This document shows positions 6,820 through 15,697 of a stretch of 19,728 nucleotides of DNA, piece after piece (the stretch's first letter is position 1; every line of letters begins with the position of its first letter). The notes under the pieces are model-generated. The model saw only the letters and a list, made by a program, of their open reading frames with translations. It did not search any database and was not told the origin of the DNA. The stretch spans positions 1 through 19,728 of the forward strand of contig CAZRVU010000029.1 of the NCBI GenBank assembly GCA_964603615.1, written 5' to 3'. The DNA is from JAAZMI01 sp964603615 (GTDB lineage Bacteria > Bacillota > Dethiobacteria > DTU022 > UBA8154). The translations under genes and the position numbers were made by a program.

Positions 6820-9800
6820 ATGATAGATAACCAAAAGAAACTATTGAGTATTCTTGGAGATATGTTCCAATTTGATCAAGCTGACCTTGATTTTGGCATT
6901 TATCGCATTATGCGTATGAAACGCAATGAAATCAACAGATTCATTGAAGAAGAACTACCCGCTCAAATTTCAGCGGGTTTGAGCGAGCTTGCTGGGTTGG
7001 ATATAGCTGCCGGGGTTGCTGCAATTGACAAACAGATAGCAGATACAAAAGCTGCACCTCTGTCCGACGCTATAAAAACTGCCGCTGTTGCTGAGCTTGA
7101 AGAAAAGAAAAAGTCTCTTGCTGGTAGCGTTGATATCACCGCTGTGGAAGCGGATGTATATAATCATCTGACAAACTTCTTTTCCCGCTATTACGACGAT
7201 GGCGATTTTATATCCCAGCGTCGCTATAAGGATGGTGTGTATGTTATTCCTTATGAGGGTGAGGAAGTAAAGCTGCATTGGGCAAATGCCGACCAGTATT
7301 ACGTTAAGACCAGCGAGTATTTTAAAGATTACACCTTCAAGACAATGTACGGTGGCACCGTCCACTTTAAGCTCATCGAAGCAGAGACCGAGATGGACAA
7401 TAATAAAGCAAAAGAAAAACGCTTCTTTCAGCTTCATACTGATAAGCCGTTTGAGGTCATCGATGGTGTCCTTTATATCTATGTTGAATACAAAGCTTCC
7501 GAGTATAGTGCCAAAGCAGCACAGGCAAAGCATATATCAGAAATTGTAGAGGCTTTTGCATCTGTGCAAACACAACCGGAATATGTTCCATTTACCGCCA
7601 TTATGGCGGTTACTGATAATAAGGCATTGCTTGAGCGCCAACTCAACCGCTACACCGCCCGCAACACTTTTGACTACTTCATTCACAAGGATTTAGGAAA
7701 ATTCCTGCGTCGCGAGCTTGACTTCTACATCAAGAATGATGTGATTTACCTCGACGATATTGATGAGCAGGATGAGGCAAAAACAAAGGAATACCTGACA
7801 AAAGCAAAGGTCATTCGGAAAATTGCGCGGAAGATTATCACTTTTCTTGCACAGATTGAGGATTTCCAGAAGAAACTTTATCTTAAAAAGAAATTTGTGG
7901 TTGAGACGAATTACTGCATTACACTCGACCGTGTGCCGGAAGCAATGTATCCCGAAATCGCCGCAAACGACGCGCAGCGTGAGGAATGGGTGAGACTTTT
8001 TGCCATTAATGAAATTGAAGGTGACTTAACCAAGCCCGCGTATTCTGCACCATTAACCGTAGAATTTTTAAAGGCAAACCCTTACCTTGTGCTGGATACT
8101 GTACTTTTTAATATGGAGTTTAAAGAAAAATTAGTAGCAAGTATAGAGAATTTGGATGAAAACCTTGATGGCCTGTTGATACATAGCGAGAATTTCCAGG
8201 CTTTGAATTTCCTTCAAGCGAAATATAAAAAAAAGGTTGATTGCATTTATGGAGATCCGCCATACAATGCAAAGTCGAGTGAGATTCTTTATAAAAACAA
8301 TTACAAACATTCATCTTGGATTTCACTTATGAATGATCGAATTCAATTAGCAGCGATTCTTAAAGAAGAACGGGGAGCAATTGTTACTGCTATCGATGAA
8401 AATGAATGCTTTAACTTGTTAAAACTTTTCGATTTTCTATTTACAAATTGGACAAAGACGGTTGTTACTGTTCTTCACAATCCGGCCGGTGTACAGGGTG
8501 ACAATTTTTCATATAGTCATGAATACGCGGTCTTTCTATTTGAAGACTTCAAACATGTCATTGGAAAAACAGAGAAAGATGAAGAGTCTATTGAGCCATT
8601 TCGAGATTGGGGTCCGACTGGTTTGCGAAATCCGACTGGCAATACTTTTTATCCAATTTTGGTGGATTTGGAAGGTAAAAATATCATTGGTTTTGACGGT
8701 GTTTGCGATGTTTCATTTCATCCTGAAGGGCAGAATGTTCACAAAGATACTCATATAGAAGTTTACCCTATTGGGGACGATGGTGAAGAGCGCAAATGGG
8801 TCTTTGCAAGAAATACCGTAGAGGATATCTTGGAAGATTTATTTGTAATAAATAACAACGGAATTTTGCAAATACAGAGAATTAAATCAAAAGAAAGCTA
8901 TAAAACCGTTTGGGCAGATAATCGTTATTATGCGAATATATATGGTTCAAAACTTTTGAATAATATTATGGGCTCAAAAGAATTTGATTTTCCGAAATCA
9001 ATTTATACCGTTGAAGATTGTATTAGAGCTGTCAATAGTGTGCAGCGTAATAAAACGTCCATTATTCTCGACTATTTTGCCGGTTCCGGCACAACTGGTC
9101 ATGCAGTGCTGAATCTGAATTGTTCTGATAATGGCAATCGAAAATATATACTTATTGAAATGGGCGAGTATTTTGACACTGTGACAAAACCCCGCATCCA
9201 AAAAGCCATCTATTCAATGGATACAGATATTCAGAAAGGGTGGAAAGATGGAAAGCCTGTGTCTCGCAAAGGAAGCCCCCACGCTTTCAAATACCTCTGT
9301 CTCGAATCCTACGAAGATGCATTGAACAATATTGTTCTCAGTGGCAACAATTATGATTTGCTTGGTGCGGCGCAGGAATGGTATATGCTCTCCTACATGC
9401 TTAACACTGAAGCTGTGGGTAGCGCCAGCTTGCTGAATGTTGAAAAGCTGGATAAACCGTTCAGTTACAAGATGAATATTACCCGCAATCTTGAAAGCGC
9501 AGAGCGCAACATTGACCTTGTGGAGACCTTCAACTATCTTATTGGGCTTACGGTTGTAAGGAGTCATGCGCTTGTCTCATATGACGCGGATTTTGCCACA
9601 GGCGAATACGGTTCTGTTTCCGCTGCACTCAAAGACGGAGATACTTATAAATTCAAAGCTGTCGAAGGGACAGCCCCGAACGGTGACAAGACACTGGTTA
9701 TCTGGCGTGAAATGACAGGCGATATTGAAAAGGATAATGCGGCGCTTGACGCATATTTTCTCTCGCTACCAAATGCACGGAGCTTTAAGCGGATATATGT

Positions 9801-9906
9801 CAATTGCGATAATAACCTATTAAACCTGCGTGAAAACAGTGAAAGCTGGCAAGTTGCCCTCATTGATGAGGAAATGAAAAAGCGTATGTTTGAGGACGCA
9901 GAATAA
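6820..9906 (+). CDS. mod: Type III-like site-specific DNA adenine methyltransferase (Mod)
   Basis: A 1028-residue DNA methyltransferase that would modify adenine-N6 with S-adenosylmethionine and supply the target recognition of the Mod-Res complex. The catalytic motif DPPY is at residues 479-482 (nt 8254-8265, GDPPYNAKSSE). The AdoMet-binding FAGSGTTG is at 753-760 (nt 9076-9099). This DPPY-first order is the beta class used by type III enzymes. The roughly 270 residues between them would hold the target-recognition domain. The 478-residue N-terminal extension (helical, charged, starting MIDNQKKLLSILGDMF) and long C-terminus make it much larger than EcoP15I Mod (about 645 residues). ATG 6820 is chosen because a G7 tract sits 7 nt upstream; the frame opens at 6781 without a binding site. 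It is followed after 12 nt by res. The genes are AT-richer than pglZ/brxL downstream. Confidence 0.9.
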   Translation: MIDNQKKLLSILGDMFQFDQADLDFGIYRIMRMKRNEINRFIEEELPAQISAGLSELAGLDIAAGVAAIDKQIADTKAAPLSDAIKTAAVAELEEKKKSLAGSVDITAVEADVYNHLTNFFSRYYDDGDFISQRRYKDGVYVIPYEGEEVKLHWANADQYYVKTSEYFKDYTFKTMYGGTVHFKLIEAETEMDNNKAKEKRFFQLHTDKPFEVIDGVLYIYVEYKASEYSAKAAQAKHISEIVEAFASVQTQPEYVPFTAIMAVTDNKALLERQLNRYTARNTFDYFIHKDLGKFLRRELDFYIKNDVIYLDDIDEQDEAKTKEYLTKAKVIRKIARKIITFLAQIEDFQKKLYLKKKFVVETNYCITLDRVPEAMYPEIAANDAQREEWVRLFAINEIEGDLTKPAYSAPLTVEFLKANPYLVLDTVLFNMEFKEKLVASIENLDENLDGLLIHSENFQALNFLQAKYKKKVDCIYGDPPYNAKSSEILYKNNYKHSSWISLMNDRIQLAAILKEERGAIVTAIDENECFNLLKLFDFLFTNWTKTVVTVLHNPAGVQGDNFSYSHEYAVFLFEDFKHVIGKTEKDEESIEPFRDWGPTGLRNPTGNTFYPILVDLEGKNIIGFDGVCDVSFHPEGQNVHKDTHIEVYPIGDDGEERKWVFARNTVEDILEDLFVINNNGILQIQRIKSKESYKTVWADNRYYANIYGSKLLNNIMGSKEFDFPKSIYTVEDCIRAVNSVQRNKTSIILDYFAGSGTTGHAVLNLNCSDNGNRKYILIEMGEYFDTVTKPRIQKAIYSMDTDIQKGWKDGKPVSRKGSPHAFKYLCLESYEDALNNIVLSGNNYDLLGAAQEWYMLSYMLNTEAVGSASLLNVEKLDKPFSYKMNITRNLESAERNIDLVETFNYLIGLTVVRSHALVSYDADFATGEYGSVSAALKDGDTYKFKAVEGTAPNGDKTLVIWREMTGDIEKDNAALDAYFLSLPNARSFKRIYVNCDNNLLNLRENSESWQVALIDEEMKKRMFEDAE

Positions 9907-9918
9907 GGAGGCGGCACG

Positions 9919-12900
9919 ATGCCAAGAAGAAGAACAGCGGCTAACGAGCCGCAGCTAAAATTTTATCAAAAGCTTATATTAAACCGGTACCTACTGGCCC
10001 AGTTCAGCGTTAATAATTTACAGGAGCTTTCCGTAAATATGAAAAAGCCATCGTTAGAAGAAATCGATAGTGAAGGTGTCACGGGCTTTCATAAACAGTT
10101 GATAGCACAGTTTGGTGGCAAGTGTGCAATAAGTGAGGAATCGCTCGCCCGTTATGACCTGAACATTGTATCGCATATGAGAAAAATTAACGATAAACGC
10201 GATGAGCCGATGGTATTGAAATATTTTCAATATCTGTCACTGCTTTTTGTAGAACACTACCTTGACCAATACTTTAATAATCGTCAAGGATTGATTGACG
10301 ACTTAAATGCCTATATTACCGATTTTAACGCGCAATTTCCAAACGATACATATGAGTCGTATACAGCGAGTGACCTGAACAAAATCGCCATTTGGAATGC
10401 AACAGGAAGCGGAAAGACGCTCATCATGCATATTAATTATCTTCAGTATCTGCATTATTCTGGCGGAAAATTACCGGATGATGCAACGTTTATTTTGCTG
10501 ACACCAAAGGAAGGTCTGTCACTCCAGCATATTGTGGATTATACCGCTTCTGGCATTTCAGCAAGAATTTACGATAAATTTGCTAGTCGTTGGACACAGC
10601 ACACTAATGAAATTAGTGTGCTTGAGAATACAAAGTTAGGCGACAAAGACCAAGATACCATAGTCTCTGTTAAGCGTTTCGGTAATCGCAATGTTGCATT
10701 TGTGGACGAAGGGCATCGGGGTTCATCCTCTGGCAAAGATGGTAAATGGCAAAAATACAGGGATGAGCTATGCTCTGATGGGTTTTCCTTTGAGTATTCT
10801 GCAACCTTCGGACAAGCGATTGCAGCCTCAAGTGATAAATTCCTTGCAGAGCGTTATGGCAAGTGTATAATCTTTGACTATTCTTATAAGCATTTCTATG
10901 GCGATGGTTATGGCAAAGATTACAATATTATCAACCTAACTGACGATAGCGATGAGCTAAAACGCAACACTTATCTAACCGCGTGCTTAATGACATATTA
11001 CCAACAGAAGAGTTTGTATCTTACACAAGGAAGCGAATATACGCTCTTCAATGTTGAAAATCCACTTTTCGTATTTGTTGGAGCAAGCGTCAATGCCGTA
11101 CGTACCGAACGCGGGCGCAAGGTTTCTGATGTGGTGGATATCCTATTGTTCTTTAGAGATTTTATAACCAACGTAGCAGACTCAACGGCAACTATCGAAC
11201 GTATTCTTTCCGGTAATACAGGTCTGCTCGATAGCAAGAACCGGGATATCTTTAGAAACAGCTTCCCGTATCTGACAGCGATCGGCATGCCTCCGGCAGC
11301 AATGTATGCGGATATTCTGAAAACCGTATTCAACTGTGCTTCGGTGGGTGCTACTCTTCATATCGAGAATCTTCGAGGTATCAGTGGCGAAATCCGACTG
11401 CGTCTTGGTGAAAACGAACCATTTGGCGTTATCAACGTCGGCGATGATTCGGTGTTGCTCAGATTGTGCGCGGATAACGGCTTCAATACCGATTCTATAG
11501 ATTTTTCCGATTCGCTGTTTCAAGGCATTACAAAGCCGAAGTCAACAATCAACTTGCTTATCGGCTCAAAGAAATTTACCGAAGGATGGAACTGTTGGCG
11601 GGTATCAACAATGGGGCTTATGAATGTTGGACGTAGTGAAGGCAGTGAAATCATCCAGCTTTTTGGCCGCGGTGTGCGCCTGAAAGGCCGTGGGATGTCG
11701 CTGAAACGGAGTAATTTTTATAAAAAGGATTTTCCGGAGACTTTAGTGCCGAAGCATATCGGCATTTTAGAAACGCTCAGTATATTCGGTGTTCGTGCCG
11801 ACTACATGAGACAATTCAAAGAGTTCCTCGAAGCTGAGGGCGTTCCAAGTGAAAAGGGTCAGCCTATAACTTTAAAAATGCCTGTGATTCAGAATAAGGA
11901 ATATAAAAACAGGGGGCTTTATTCCCTACGTGTAAAGGGCGACGCGGATTTTAAAAAATCCGCAGCAAAGCCATTCTTGCGCTTTGAATCGGGTCTGCCT
12001 GTGGTCACGCTTGACTGCTATTCAAAGGTTCAATTTGAATCCTCGCAAAAACGGAGTGTAGGTGAGGTCACAAAAAATGTGGCTGTACTTCGTCCAGAGC
12101 ATCTTGCTTTTTTAGACTACAATGCAATTTACTCCGAGCTGCAAAGATACAAGACTGAAAAAGCACGTCACAATGTAAATGTTACACGACAGGATTTGAA
12201 GGATTTACTTCAGAACAACCAGTGGTACAGGCTCCTCATCCCAGAGGATGAACTTATTGTGCGGAGATTTGAGGATTACAAGCGGTTTGAAAAAATAGCC
12301 ATAGCTTTGGTTACAAAGTATTTTGACAGATTTTATTATGCTAAGCAAAATCGGTGGGAATCACAGGTGGTCGGATATGACCTCGTTTCTATGGATGACA
12401 ACAACGAGAATTTCCTGAACGAAGAAAAAGACGAGTACAGCATCAGCATTGATGACACAAGTGAAAATGAAACTGCGATATTATGGCTTCGTATGATAAT
12501 TGATGAAGTCAAGAGGGCGAAGAAAGAAAAGAGATTACCAAACTTCGCTATTCCGCGGCAAGGAGATATGGAAGCAATCAGCGTTCCGGTACACTTGTAT
12601 AATCCTCTTCTGTATTTAGCAAAGGGGAATTTGGAGATAGGGATATCCCCCGTCGCATTGAACGAGGACGAGTTAAAATTTGTTAAAGCGCTTCAAAAGC
12701 ATATTACCACTCATACCGATTTCTTTACGGATAAAGAGCTATACTTAATCCGCAATCGCAGCAAAAAAGGCATCGGATTTTTTGATGACGCAGGATTTTA
12801 CCCGGACTTCATCCTGTGGCTGATTGTCGACGGGAAGCAATATATTACCTTCATTGATCCGCACGGAATGGGCAGAGAATCAATTACTTCCAGCAAAGTC

Positions 12901-13104
12901 CGGTTGTATAACCGTTTGAAGACTGATATTGAGAGCAAGCTGATAGTGTCGTCCGTTGCGTTAACCTCGTTCATACTCTCTCCAACAAAGTATTCCGAGC
13001 TTACAGATAAAAGTGCAACTATTAAAGAGTGGAATGCAAACCATGTACTGTTTATGGATGACGGCGATTACATTGAAAAACTGTTCACGATGATAATAGA
13101 ATAA
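9919..13104 (+). CDS. res: Type III-like restriction subunit, SF2 helicase with C-terminal nuclease-like region (Res)
   Basis: A 1061-residue SF2 DNA translocase that would cleave unmodified DNA in complex with Mod. Walker A is ATGSGKT at residues 161-167 (nt 10399-10419). The Walker B/DEAD-box variant is D263-E-G-H (VDEGHRGSS). Motif VI is Q580-LFGRGVR587, giving a complete ATPase core. The C-terminus has FYPDFILWL with P962-D963 and, 17 residues on, D980-P-H. This has the spacing of a PD-(D/E)xK nuclease motif but ends in His rather than Lys, which may be normal for this subfamily. GGAGG (9907-9911) serves the ATG. It is translationally coupled to mod with a 12-nt gap. Its stop codon is followed at once, in the same frame, by the pglZ remnant, so the insertion or replacement junction lies here. 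Confidence 0.9.
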   Translation: MPRRRTAANEPQLKFYQKLILNRYLLAQFSVNNLQELSVNMKKPSLEEIDSEGVTGFHKQLIAQFGGKCAISEESLARYDLNIVSHMRKINDKRDEPMVLKYFQYLSLLFVEHYLDQYFNNRQGLIDDLNAYITDFNAQFPNDTYESYTASDLNKIAIWNATGSGKTLIMHINYLQYLHYSGGKLPDDATFILLTPKEGLSLQHIVDYTASGISARIYDKFASRWTQHTNEISVLENTKLGDKDQDTIVSVKRFGNRNVAFVDEGHRGSSSGKDGKWQKYRDELCSDGFSFEYSATFGQAIAASSDKFLAERYGKCIIFDYSYKHFYGDGYGKDYNIINLTDDSDELKRNTYLTACLMTYYQQKSLYLTQGSEYTLFNVENPLFVFVGASVNAVRTERGRKVSDVVDILLFFRDFITNVADSTATIERILSGNTGLLDSKNRDIFRNSFPYLTAIGMPPAAMYADILKTVFNCASVGATLHIENLRGISGEIRLRLGENEPFGVINVGDDSVLLRLCADNGFNTDSIDFSDSLFQGITKPKSTINLLIGSKKFTEGWNCWRVSTMGLMNVGRSEGSEIIQLFGRGVRLKGRGMSLKRSNFYKKDFPETLVPKHIGILETLSIFGVRADYMRQFKEFLEAEGVPSEKGQPITLKMPVIQNKEYKNRGLYSLRVKGDADFKKSAAKPFLRFESGLPVVTLDCYSKVQFESSQKRSVGEVTKNVAVLRPEHLAFLDYNAIYSELQRYKTEKARHNVNVTRQDLKDLLQNNQWYRLLIPEDELIVRRFEDYKRFEKIAIALVTKYFDRFYYAKQNRWESQVVGYDLVSMDDNNENFLNEEKDEYSISIDDTSENETAILWLRMIIDEVKRAKKEKRLPNFAIPRQGDMEAISVPVHLYNPLLYLAKGNLEIGISPVALNEDELKFVKALQKHITTHTDFFTDKELYLIRNRSKKGIGFFDDAGFYPDFILWLIVDGKQYITFIDPHGMGRESITSSKVRLYNRLKTDIESKLIVSSVALTSFILSPTKYSELTDKSATIKEWNANHVLFMDDGDYIEKLFTMIIE

Positions 13105-14238
13105 TTGCCGTTTCAAGACCAAAGGTGTTGTAGTTCTATCGGGAAGTACTATCAGGAAGGGGATCATCTGCAAGAAGTGCCGGTGGAAAGCTATTTCGAA
13201 TGTGATACTTTTGAAGAATTCGATGTCAACATTGTCCGGCATTTTGCTTCTTTGCTCGTCTCCAACATGGCCCCTTTTCCCAGAGGATACCAGGAGATAA
13301 TCAAGAAGCGGAAAACGAGGAAACATTTTTCCGCCAAATTTGCACACCACTACGAGGCGCCCCTCCAGGCAGACAGGCTGATTGCTGAAATAAAAGAATT
13401 TAGCCTGGACAGCGCTCAGGACACCGGTGAAATTATCACGCTTTATACAACTAAATGTGCAAATATCGATAAACATTACCGGGATTTTTACATTGCTTTT
13501 GACCGCATAGCTTTAAAAGAGGACCTTTATGCGCTCCGGGATCTGGTAGAAAACATTTACACCAACGGCTATCTTTTAAAACTGGCGATGATGTGGGCAG
13601 ATAAACTGGAAAAGATCTCCTCCCTTGAACAGTTGCCGGGCCGAAAACAGCACCGCTTTGCGCTGTCCGGCGAACCCTTGCCCAGTGAAGGCACACTTAG
13701 TTTTTCCCTGGATTACCTGGGCAAAGATAATAAAGATTTTTGGGTGACCATCCCGCGTGGAGTTGAGGTTTTCAAAGTCCCCGGCGGCGGGCAGAATTAT
13801 GTGCATGGGGGCGCTTCTTTACAAGAGATTATTGTTCCCCTGCTTAAAGTAAAAACTGAAAGATACAAAAAAGAAGTTGGTTATGTCGAAGTAGCGCTGA
13901 TTTCTTTGACGCGCAAGGTCACAAACCTGATTACTTATCTTGATTTTATGCAAACAAAGAATGTGAGCGATGTATTAAGGCCGGTTCAAGTAAAGGCCTA
14001 TTTCGAAACAGAGTCGGGTGAAAGAATATCGAATGAAGAGATTATCATCGCGGACAAAAAAAATGCGGACCCTGAAAACCGGCAGTTCCGGGGAAAATTT
14101 ACCTTCCGCAACCGCAGGTATTCAAAAGAGGAAAAACATTACTTAATAATGAAAGATGCTCCATCTGATCTGGAAATCAACAGGCATGAATTTATCATTG
14201 ATATTGCTTTTGCGGGTGATTTCGGGTTTACCTTGTGA
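13105..14238 (+). CDS. pglZ: PglZ (BREX type 1/4, type A) lacking N-terminus and phosphatase core
   Basis: PglZ is the alkaline-phosphatase-superfamily protein of BREX phage-defence systems, usually about 800-880 residues. This frame has 377. Residues about 14-163 (KYYQEGDHLQEVPVESYFE...YRDFYIAFDRI...DLVENIYTNGYL) match the region that precedes the phosphatase domain in PglZ type A. Residues about 170-377 (HRFALSGEPLPSEGTLSFSL, YVHGGASLQE at 232-241, TRKVTNLITYLDF, IDIAFAGDFGF end) match the C-terminal part. Between them, at about nt 13594-13611, roughly 190 residues with the DALR.E and ADHGF metal/catalytic motifs are missing without a frameshift. The N-terminal few hundred residues are also gone. 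TTG 13105 merely follows the res stop; AGGAAGGGG (13154-13162) could serve CTG 13168 or GTG 13177. A protein may be made but cannot be a phosphatase-type PglZ. It is followed directly by brxL. Confidence 0.85.
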   Translation: MPFQDQRCCSSIGKYYQEGDHLQEVPVESYFECDTFEEFDVNIVRHFASLLVSNMAPFPRGYQEIIKKRKTRKHFSAKFAHHYEAPLQADRLIAEIKEFSLDSAQDTGEIITLYTTKCANIDKHYRDFYIAFDRIALKEDLYALRDLVENIYTNGYLLKLAMMWADKLEKISSLEQLPGRKQHRFALSGEPLPSEGTLSFSLDYLGKDNKDFWVTIPRGVEVFKVPGGGQNYVHGGASLQEIIVPLLKVKTERYKKEVGYVEVALISLTRKVTNLITYLDFMQTKNVSDVLRPVQVKAYFETESGERISNEEIIIADKKNADPENRQFRGKFTFRNRRYSKEEKHYLIMKDAPSDLEINRHEFIIDIAFAGDFGFTL

Positions 14239-14252
14239 GAGGAGGCGGCCAG

Positions 14253-15686
14253 ATGAACGAGCTTTCTCAAAAACTGATCAATTATTTTCCCGGCAAGATA
14301 GTGCGTAAGGACCTGACGAAGAAGATTAAAGAGGGCGCCAATGTGCCGGTCTATGTGCTGGAATACTTGCTGGGTATGTATTGCGCCTCTACTGATGAAC
14401 AGGTGGTGGAGGAGGGTGTGGCCAACGTCAAGAAAATCCTTGCCGACAATTTTGTCCGCCCCGACGAGGCACAAAAGATTATTTCAAAATTGCGTGAAAA
14501 AGGAAGCCATACCGTTATTGATAAAATTTCCGCGAAGTTGGATTTCAAAAATGATCAATACGTGGCCGATTTTTCAAATTTAGGGATTAACTATGTGCCT
14601 ATTTCTGATCGGTATGTATCCAAGTATGAAAGGCTCCTGTGTGGTGGGATCTGGTGTATCGTGAACATGGATTACTTTTACGATGAAAATGACAGGCGGG
14701 AAAGCCCTTTTATTATTCATAAACTCACTCCGATCCAGATGCCCGGCCTTGATCTGGAGGAGGTAAAAAACGGCCGGGAGCACTTTAGCAAGGAAGAATG
14801 GATCGATGTTTTGCTGCGTTCTGTGGGCATGGAACCTTCTCATTTTACGGAACGTGTAAAATGGTTGCACCTGGCCCGCATTATGCCGCTAATTGAAAAC
14901 AATATCAATCTTTGCGAGCTGGGCCCCCGGGGAACCGGAAAATCGCATATTTATAGAGAAATTTTACCGAACAGCATCCTCGTATCCGGCGGGCAAACTA
15001 CTGTGGCGAACCTGTTCTATAATATGAGTAGTAAAACAGTGGGCCTGGTTGGTATGTGGGATTGTGTGGCCTTCGATGAGGAATTTGTTCCGGTTCCCGA
15101 ACAGGGGGGTGGCAAACTAATTCCGGAAGGGTTGAACAAGTCCGGGCATGTTTATACCATTGCCAGGGGGAAATCCGGGATGCTGGGAACTTATAAAATT
15201 GAAACGGAGGTGGTTTCCGGCACGGGCAAATATATTTGTACTGGAATAGGCAGTACTCGTGAAGCCAGGGGAGCTGCAGACACGGCTTATCGTTACCTGA
15301 AGGCCAATAGTAAGTCTATCAACGGCATGATCTCGACTACAACCAAGGATTTTATGCTGCATGTGCAGGATTTAAACGGCGTGGGGATTACAAACAGTCT
15401 TTCCCTGGTTTCGCTTGTTGCCTTGTGCTCGGCGGCTTTGAACAAACCGGCTATCCCCAGTTTGGCAGTCTTGGGCAACCTAAGCATTGGTGGGACTATC
15501 ACAAAAGTTGAAGAACTGGCCAATGTGCTGCAGGTGTGCCTGGACAGTGGGGCTAAAAAGGTGCTAATACCCATCCTATCAGCAGTCGATATGGGCAGGG
15601 TGCCGCCGGAATTAATGGGGAACTTTAATATAATTTTCTATCAATCACCGGAGGATGCTGTTTTCAAAGCCCTGGGCGTGGATTAA
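14253..15686 (+). CDS. brxL: BrxL, Lon-like BREX protein with a large internal deletion
   Basis: BrxL is an AAA+ protein with an N-terminal DNA-binding region and C-terminal Lon-like domain, normally about 680 residues. This one has 477. Present are the N-terminal domain (1-200), Walker A GPRGTGKSH (224-232, K230), the NSILVSGGQTTVANLFYN segment, and Walker B VAFDE ending D275-E276 (nt 15075-15080). The next residues, EFVPVPEQGGGKLIPEG, belong to the start of the Lon-like region, so about 200 residues are missing in frame: the AAA+ part after Walker B, with sensor 1, arginine finger and lid. The Lon-like region (VALCSAALNKP, VLGNLSIGGTIT, GAKKVLIP) is complete to the usual FKALGVD end. ATG 14253 follows GAGGAGG; a frame extension to GTG 14235 overlaps the pglZ stop and lacks a binding site. 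ATP hydrolysis as in normal BrxL is unlikely. Confidence 0.88.
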   Translation: MNELSQKLINYFPGKIVRKDLTKKIKEGANVPVYVLEYLLGMYCASTDEQVVEEGVANVKKILADNFVRPDEAQKIISKLREKGSHTVIDKISAKLDFKNDQYVADFSNLGINYVPISDRYVSKYERLLCGGIWCIVNMDYFYDENDRRESPFIIHKLTPIQMPGLDLEEVKNGREHFSKEEWIDVLLRSVGMEPSHFTERVKWLHLARIMPLIENNINLCELGPRGTGKSHIYREILPNSILVSGGQTTVANLFYNMSSKTVGLVGMWDCVAFDEEFVPVPEQGGGKLIPEGLNKSGHVYTIARGKSGMLGTYKIETEVVSGTGKYICTGIGSTREARGAADTAYRYLKANSKSINGMISTTTKDFMLHVQDLNGVGITNSLSLVSLVALCSAALNKPAIPSLAVLGNLSIGGTITKVEELANVLQVCLDSGAKKVLIPILSAVDMGRVPPELMGNFNIIFYQSPEDAVFKALGVD

Positions 15687-15697
15687 AGTAAAGGGTA

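Noticed and set aside
14235..14252. BrxL start at GTG 14235
   Set aside because: It would translate the GAGGAGG ribosome binding site itself; ATG 14253 fits spacing and the usual BrxL N-terminus.
9907..14252. Similar ribosome-binding leaders before res and brxL (GGAGGCGGC...ATG)
   Set aside because: Considered as a sign that res was swapped in by recombination at a BREX gene start, but the match is short and mostly the common GGAGG motif.
13105..15686. Group II intron or intein excision explaining the two internal gaps
   Set aside because: The DNA itself lacks the segments; intron or intein loss would leave, not remove, host coding sequence.
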